A stretch of 64,000 bases of DNA, taken from the NCBI RefSeq assembly GCF_019059575.1, contig NW_024882776.1, positions 1 through 64,000 on the forward strand, read 5' to 3'. The translations under genes and the position numbers were made by a program. This DNA comes from Amphibalanus amphitrite. Lineage: Eukaryota > Arthropoda > Thecostraca > Balanomorpha > Balanidae. A model generated the notes under the pieces. The model did not search any database and was not told the origin of the DNA. It worked only from the letters and a program-made list of their open reading frames with translations. Shown piece after piece: positions 58,095 to 64,000 of this stretch (the stretch's first letter is position 1; each line of letters begins with the position of its first letter).

Positions 58095-59278
58095 TTAACC
58101 CGCGCGGGGCTGGGGGTAAATTTTACCCCCCTTCGCGAATTTTTGCAATATCTCAAAAACGGCGGCGCGCAGCGCCGCCAAATTATCAGTACCTATTTTT
58201 ACATCAATTTGACACGTTCTCTGAAAATTTGAGGGAAATCCGTCAGAAAATGTTTGAGAAATTGACGTTTTAGTGACGTCATGTTCGCCATTTTAGCCTC
58301 AAAAACGGCAAAATTTCAAACGCCGCTAACATCTTCATTTTTAAAGGAATCAAGACGTAACAAAAAAGGTTATACGTAATTCTTTTTTGTCTATCAAATG
58401 GTTATCTCAGTTTTTTTGTAAATGTTGGATTTTGACCCATTTTTTTTTTCTTAAAAAAACTGACTTTTTTGGGAAAATAATTATAAAATCCAAAATTTTG
58501 ACTTTATCGAAGAAACCGGAATATATGTCAGAGAAGTGGTCTATGTACACCTACATACCAATTTTTAGAAGCATCGGTTCAAAAATGTGGGAGTTATTTA
58601 AAATTGTATGACGTCACGACACACAATAATATTTAAAAAATGATTTTTTTGGGAAGTTCTAGATATCGTACGGAAACAAAAATAGCACCATTCGATTTGC
58701 CGTGAAAAACTGCATCAGATAGACACCTTTTTAGGCCTTAACAACCAACTTCAAAATTTGACCTCACTTGACCTGACCTTGACCTGACCTCGACCTAAAA
58801 TTCATCCAGAGGTGGTCCATATCACTTATTGAGTGTGCCTATTGAATTCTATGAGTAAAATGACCCATAAAACATGTTTCGCACATGCCCTTTTCTATAT
58901 TTTTTTTTTGGTGACCTGACCTGACCTGACCTTGACCTTGACATCTGAATGATATTGTATGCAACGAATATTGTCATGGTAGCCTAAGAACACGTTTTTT
59001 GGCAATCAGTCTCAGTCCATGACTCCATTCTTCGGCAACTACGGTGCAAGGCCGATACTGTAGACACGTGCAATTTGTACCCTTGTCCTGACCTTGACCT
59101 TGACCTCAAAATTTAAATTTAGTACATGTTTTTAGTTGTTCGTGATGAGATCTTTCGATTGGCGTTTGAATTTTCCAAATCGGACCATTAGTTCGGGAGA
59201 TAACAGGGGGGGGGGTAAAATTTACCCCCCCCCCAGCCCCGCGCGTTCGGCTGGAGACCCCAGCCCCGCGCGGGTTAA
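58095..59278 (+). mobile_element. T5 TTAA element (copy 2)
   Basis: TTAA 58095-58098 then CCCGCGCGGGGCTGGGGG. The right end CCCCGCGCGGG is followed by TTAA 59275-59278. Close match to 15390-16562 throughout, with the same doubled right terminus and the TGACC run at 58913-58942. Confidence 0.9.
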
Positions 59279-59509
59279 TAAATAATTACAAAATTCAATT
59301 GTGGGGAAAATATTTCTGCCTGAGTAGCAGGATCAGCGATGTTTTTAGCTTATCATGGGATTGGGAGATGTACTTTTAACGCTGGCAGGGGCGGAGCTTC
59401 CTATACAGTTGGTGGGGCGGTTGCCCCACAAACTTTGTATTTTGCCCCAACAATAAGCGTTTTGCCCCACCAACTTTAGCTGATTTCTAAGACTTTGTTG
59501 CTTTGCAAT
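59279..59509. other. Host spacer
   Basis: About 230 bp without a gene. It includes repeated ttgccccac/ttttgcccca phrases that recur at 60808-60820. Confidence 0.35.
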
Positions 59510-60682
59510 TTAACCCGCGCCCCAGTGGCGGTCTCCGCCAACTTCGCCCTAGTGGGGGGGGGGGGGGCATATGTTACCACCCACCTCTAACTCAAAAACT
59601 AAGAGGGCTAGAAAGACGCGGTAAAAAGCAGTCGATAGCACTTGATGCGTACGTTTGAAAGTATTTCGGTCATTTTTCATCTTAGAACAATATGGGGTCA
59701 CCAGAGGTCATCAAAGGTCAAAATTTGCGAATTGTCATCATATTTTTCAGAAAACATGCCATTATCTCAGGAACTATGATAGCTAGAAAAACGCTGGGAA
59801 AAGCAATCGATAGCTTTTGAACTCTTCTTTTGTTAAGGTAATCATCAAAAATGACCTCAGGTCAACGGTTTAGCCTCCAGAGGGCAAAAACTCCAAAAAT
59901 AGCTGTTTTTAAGAAAAGTGTTTTTCGACAATAACTTTTGACTAAAAAAAGCTAGGTCATTTCTAATGCCAGAATCGTGTTCCTCTCGCCGAGACGCGTC
60001 GAATGAACTATAATTTGACCTTGAAAGGTCAATTTCAAAATTTGACCTCAGGTGAAGGTCATGACCTGACCGGAAAAGGTCATGTTGCATATCAGTCGAT
60101 GCGTCTCGGCAAGACAAACACAATGAGGCCAACCCCAGCGTTCTATCTCTTTCCAATCGAGAGTTATTGACAAAAACTGTTTGTAGCCTCAAATGACCTC
60201 GGATGACCTTTCAAGAGGCTATCAGCAAAAAAGACACCTTGGTCGTCACGGGTGGTCCAAATCATTGTTATCCTGAAATATTTGGACTGTTCCTATGCGT
60301 ACACACGGATCTAGAGGCATTTTCGTTTTTCTCCATTGACTTATAATGGAAAGGTCACGCCACTGACCTGACCTTAGGTCACGCATATAAAAAATCCGAG
60401 ATATACAAATTGTAGGCACCCATAACATCATGTAATCCACCAAGTTTGAAACCTCTCTGACAAACACTGCAGGCTGGACATGATTGCAAACTTTTTTTTT
60501 AGTCTTGGTCAGTTAACTTGACCTAGTGACCTGACCTGACATGACCTGGGGTCAAAAGTTTCACACATTGTCCAAAATTGATGTCCGCTACGGCGCTACG
60601 CGCCGCGGTTTTTTATTTATACGGAAAAAACGCGACCGGGTGGTAACATATGCCCCCCCCCCCCCACTGGGGCGAAGGTTAA
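59510..60682 (+). mobile_element. T10 TTAA element
   Basis: TTAA 59510-59513 then CCCGCGCCCCAGTGGCGG. The right end CCACTGGGGCGAAGG is followed by TTAA 60679-60682. Doubled left terminus with the spacer tctccgccaact, very like T9. Contains the internal palindrome (about 59980-60110), the CCATTGACTTATAATGG motif (60333) and a GC hairpin (60592-60608). Confidence 0.85.
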
Positions 60683-60760
60683 TCTTTTTCGCAGTGAAGA
60701 GCTTTGGAATGTCTGTTTAATGCAAACTAATGTGTCTGTAATGATAGGAATTGATTAATT

Positions 60761-61677
60761 GTGGCATTTTATTCAACTTTATAATCGGACATTGTGGGTT
60801 TGACGGCTTTTTACCCCACCAACTTCCCTGGAAAAGCTCCACATATGAACGCTGGTGGCAAATAATATAACCAGTAAAACGCCTTTTGGGCGAAGAACGA
60901 GCGAGCGAGATAGTGAGCCCTGCACGTGCAGAAGGGCGAGAGGGTACTTCCAACGGGCTTGTGCAAAGCACCCTTCTAGCCGGTCGCTAGCGTTGTGCCA
61001 AATTTGAACGCAATCGGCCCAGCCGTTCCTGAGATCTGGAAGCGGCATTCTGCACGTGCGCACGTGCAAACGGGGTCCAAAATGACTTTTGCACGGCACC
61101 CTACTAACCGGTCCCCAACCGTGCACCAAATTTGAGCGCAATCGGCCCAGCCGTTCTCGAGATCTGGAAACGCCCCCTGCACGTGCGCACGTGCAGTAGC
61201 ACCCTAATTGCAACACATGGGAATGCATTGCCTGGTGGGTGCCTACCTGCATGCCAAGTTTCAGCGAAATCGCCCCAGTAATTACCGAGTTACTGAAATG
61301 GGAACAAATTTGGCACCTCTTATTGTTGTATTTTGCACGTGCAGTGGGGGTCACTCACATAGATGAAGAATATCCGACCTTTGGTAGAAGGGATGCAGCT
61401 ACCCTATAAAAATGACCGCAAGACAATCGCTCAAGCCGCTGCTGAGATATGGGCCTCTCAAAATCATTACTTTTGCAAAACTGCTTGAACACCCTTGACT
61501 TTTCACGTGGCACGTGCCACGGCGGTCACTGAGATGTATCAAAAGTAGTCAATTACGGGGTAGAAGGGATGGGGCTACCCAGCAAAAAAGACCGCAGGCC
61601 AATCGGTCCAGCGGTTGCTGAAATATAAGCCTCTCAAAAGCGTTACAGGCCGGGCCGGGCCGGGCCGGGCCGGGCCG
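60761..61677 (-). repeat. Left arm of a large inverted repeat (contains CACGTG-palindrome element copy 2)
   Basis: Reads as the reverse complement of 63085-64000 over its whole length by eye. Because the window ends inside the right arm, the repeat extends further. The arm starts with a short unique-looking leader (60761-60865) and then the element (aaccagtaaaacgcctttt..gagcgagcgag). The perfect 18-bp palindrome TGCACGTGCGCACGTGCA occurs twice, near 61050 and 61178. Confidence 0.88.
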
Positions 61678-61745
61678 CTCATACTGAGATTTTTCCGTTA
61701 TATTGAAAAGATTCGCTTCGCTCGCTGCGCTCGCTCGCTCGTAAT

Positions 61746-62640
61746 AATAACCAGTAAAACGCCTTTTGGGCGAAGAACGAGCGAGCGAGATAGTGAGCCC
61801 TGCACGTGCGGAAGGGCGAGAGGGTACTTCCAACGGGCTTGCGCAAAGCACCCTTCTAACCGGTCGCTAGCGGTGTACCAAATTTGAACGCAATCGGCCC
61901 AGCCGTTCCTGAGATCTGGAAGCGGCATTCTGCACGTGCGCACGTGCAAACGGGGTCCAAACTGACTTTTGTACGGCACCCTACTAACCGGTCTCCAACC
62001 GTGTACCAAATTTGAGCGCAATCGGCCCAGCCGTTCTCGAGATCTGGAAGCGCCCCTTGCACGTGCGCACGTGCAGTAGCACCTTAACCGAAACACATGG
62101 GAATGCATTGCCTGGTGGGTGCCTACCTGTATGCCAAGTTTCAGCGAAATCGCCCCAGTAATTACCGAGTTATTAAAATGGGAACAAATTTGACACCTCT
62201 TATTGTTGTATTTTGCACGTGCACTGGGGGTGACCCACATGCATGGAGAGTATCCTATTTTTGGTAGAAAGGATGCAGCTACCCTATAAAAATTACCGCA
62301 AGTCAATCGCCCAAGCGGCTGCTGAGATTTGAGCCTCTCAAAATCACTACTTTTGTAAAACAGCTTGAACACCCTTGACTTTTCACGTGGCACGTGCCAC
62401 GACGGTCACTGAGATGTATCAAAAGTAGTCAATTACGGGGTAGAAGGAATGGGGCTACCCAGCAAAAAAGACTGCAGGCCAATCGGTCCAGCGGTTGCTG
62501 AGATATAAGCCTCTCAAAAGCGTTACAGGCCGGGCCGGGCCGGGCCGGGCCGGGCCGGGCCGGGCCGGGCCGCTCATACTGAGATTTTTCCGTTATATTG
62601 AAAAGACTCGCTTCGCTCGCTGCGCTCGCTCGCTCGTAAT
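61746..62640 (-). mobile_element. CACGTG-palindrome element (copy 3), direct repeat of copy 2
   Basis: Begins aaccagtaaaacgccttttggg right after the end of copy 2 and ends CTTCGCTCGCTGCGCTCGC. The (GGGCC)n microsatellite near its end (62529-62570) is longer than in copy 2 (61648-61677). The modules are as in the other copies. Confidence 0.88.
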
Positions 62641-62756
62641 AATTGGCTTATGTTTAGAACTGATTTCTTCGCTTGAGAACCATTTTGAGTTTGTTGCCTT
62701 GCTGCGTAAGGGCCGATAAAATATCACACTTTTAGGGGCATCTCTTCAACATGGAG

Positions 62757-63058
62757 CAGGATCATACAAACGAGCGCTCTAATTTTAGCTTATTTCCCTG
62801 GTAAGTCACCAACTGACTGCTGATTGCTGTCAGCACCTGATTGATGCCCGTCCCGCCCTCAGTCCGCCGGCCGTCATCAGCCAACCGCACCACCCTGCCT
62901 GCGGCTAGTGGAGACGGCGGTACCATCCCTCCTATCTGACGTCCTTCCTGGCCAGCTGCGGCTGCAGTGGCCGTCACCCTTCCTGTGTTGGACGCGGTGG
63001 TTTGGAGCAGCGCTATCGGTGAAGCCCGGTATCTCGTCGCTTTTGTATAGGTTACTCT
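62757..63058 (-). repeat. Inverted copy of the unit C downstream block
   Basis: The reverse complement matches 26948-27250 (CACCGATAGCGCTGCTCC, CAGCCGCAGCTGGCC, CAGTCAGTTGGTGACTTACC, GCGCTCGTTTGTATGATCC). No nucleotidyltransferase exon accompanies it in the window. It lies between the arms of the inverted repeat. Confidence 0.85.
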
Positions 63059-63084
63059 AGCCTGTAACGCTTTACTCTTGCAAA

Positions 63085-64000
63085 AGCGTTACAGGCCCGG
63101 CCCGGCCCGGCCTGCAACGCTTTTGAGAGGCTTATATCTCAGCAACCGCTGGACCGATTGGCCTGCGGTCTTTTTTGCTGGGTAGCCCCATCCCTTCTAC
63201 CCCGTAATTGACTACTTTTGATACATCTCAGTGACCGCCGTGGCACGTGCCACGTGAAAAGTCAAGGGTGTTCAAGCAGTTTTGCAAAAGTAATGATTTT
63301 GAGAGGCCCATATCTCAGCAGCGGCTTGAGCGATTGTCTTGCGGTCATTTTTATAGGGTAGCTGCATCCCTTCTACCAAAGGTCGGATACTCTTCATCTA
63401 TGTGAGTGACCCCCACTGCACGTGCAAAATACAACAATAAGAGGTGCCAAATTTGTTCCCATTTCAGTAACTCGGTAATTACTGGGGCGATTTCGCTGAA
63501 ACTTGGCATGCAGGTAGGCACCCACCAGGCAATGCATTCCCATGTGTTGCGATTAGGGTGCTACTGCACGTGCGCACGTGCAGGGGGCGTTTCCAGATCT
63601 CGAGAACGGCTGGGCCGATTGCGCTCAAATTTGGTGCACGGTTGGGGACCGGTTAGTAGGGTGCCGTGCAAAAGTCATTTTGGACCCCGTTTGCACGTGC
63701 GCACGTGCAGAATGCCGCTTCCAGATCTCAGGAACGGCTGGGCCGATTGCGTTCAAATTTGGCACAACGCTAGCGACCGGCTAGAAGGGTGCTTTGCACA
63801 AGCCCGTTGGAAGTACCCTCTCGCCCTTCTGCACGTGCAGGGCTCACTATCTCGCTCGCTCGTTCTTCGCCCAAAAGGCGTTTTACTGGTTATATTATTT
63901 GCCACCAGCGTTCATATGTGGAGCTTTTCCATGGAAGTTGGTGGGGTAAAAAGCCGTCAAACCCACAATGTCCGATTATAAAGTTGAATAAAATGCCACA
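63085..64000 (+). repeat. Right arm of the large inverted repeat (CACGTG-palindrome element copy 4)
   Basis: Reverse complement of 60761-61677 with few differences by eye. The element runs from the GGCCC microsatellite (63092-63112) to gccttttgggc..actggttat (63865-63890), followed by the same leader as in the left arm. The palindrome TGCACGTGCGCACGTGCA lies near 63566 and 63693. Confidence 0.88.

Noticed and set aside
60779-63981. Frames with repeated NGWADCAQIW-like words
   Set aside because: They recur with the non-coding modules of the CACGTG element in several frames and on both orientations; no recognised domain.

Overview
The window is animal nuclear DNA: spliced genes, GT/AG introns, a TATA box plus TCAGT initiator, dense DNA transposons, satellites and retrotransposon remains. 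The arthropod-style TCAGT initiator and the general character suggest an arthropod, perhaps a crustacean; this is inference, and no species marker is present. No bacterial genes, rRNA, CRISPR or prophage were seen.

1-27 kb: a head-to-tail array of three paralogous genes on the + strand (units A, B, C; start codons at 1235, 9407 and 20320). Each has the same layout. Exon 1 encodes a Mab-21/cGAS-like nucleotidyltransferase. Exon 2 encodes a highly charged E/K/R/Q-rich coiled coil ending in a Lys-Glu repeat. Exon 3 encodes a poly-Gln/Arg tract and a second Arg/Gln/Glu helix with the stop codon. A fourth exon follows in the 3' UTR. Unit A reads open through all exons (predicted 1150 aa). Unit B has a 7-nt insertion in exon 2 that shifts the frame, and unit C has a 1-nt deletion in the nucleotidyltransferase exon. 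The acidic catalytic triad is kept in all three, so these look like cGAS-like receptors (cGLRs) or related Mab-21 proteins with an unusual long C-terminal filament-like tail.

Throughout: about 20 copies of non-autonomous elements of 0.3-2.4 kb, bounded by TTAA and with termini starting CCC or CAC (piggyBac-like signature). By terminal sequence I group them as T1 (CCCGCGCCCTG or CCCCGTTG), T2 (CCCGCGCCCTGGTGG), T3 (CACGCGCAGTGGAAGG), T4 (CCCTCGCCGG), T5 (CCCGCGCGGGGCTGG), T6 (CCCGGCGGCCGCTGG), T7 (CACGCGCACTGCAGG), T8 (CCCTCGCATGTGTAGG), T9 (CCCGCGCACCGACGG) and T10 (CCCGCGCCCCAGTGG). All have a G-run/C-run pair near the ends and most are packed with AGGTCA half-sites and TGACGTCA sites. The three gene copies supply empty sites for each other's insertions, which shows TTAA duplication directly.

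27-44 kb: gene-poor. It holds a decayed LINE fragment, a 286-bp CT microsatellite, two GACGTCGG-rich palindromic elements, a broken Ty3/gypsy pol (minus strand, no gag seen) and one T7 element.

44-60.7 kb: a dense block of TTAA elements. Between them are two inverted TACGT satellite arrays, one interrupted by a hAT-like element with an 8-bp target duplication that carries a tRNA-derived SINE.

60.7-64 kb: three copies of a CACGTG-palindrome element. Two of them form a large inverted repeat that runs off the end of the window. Between the arms sits an inverted copy of the sequence downstream of gene unit C.
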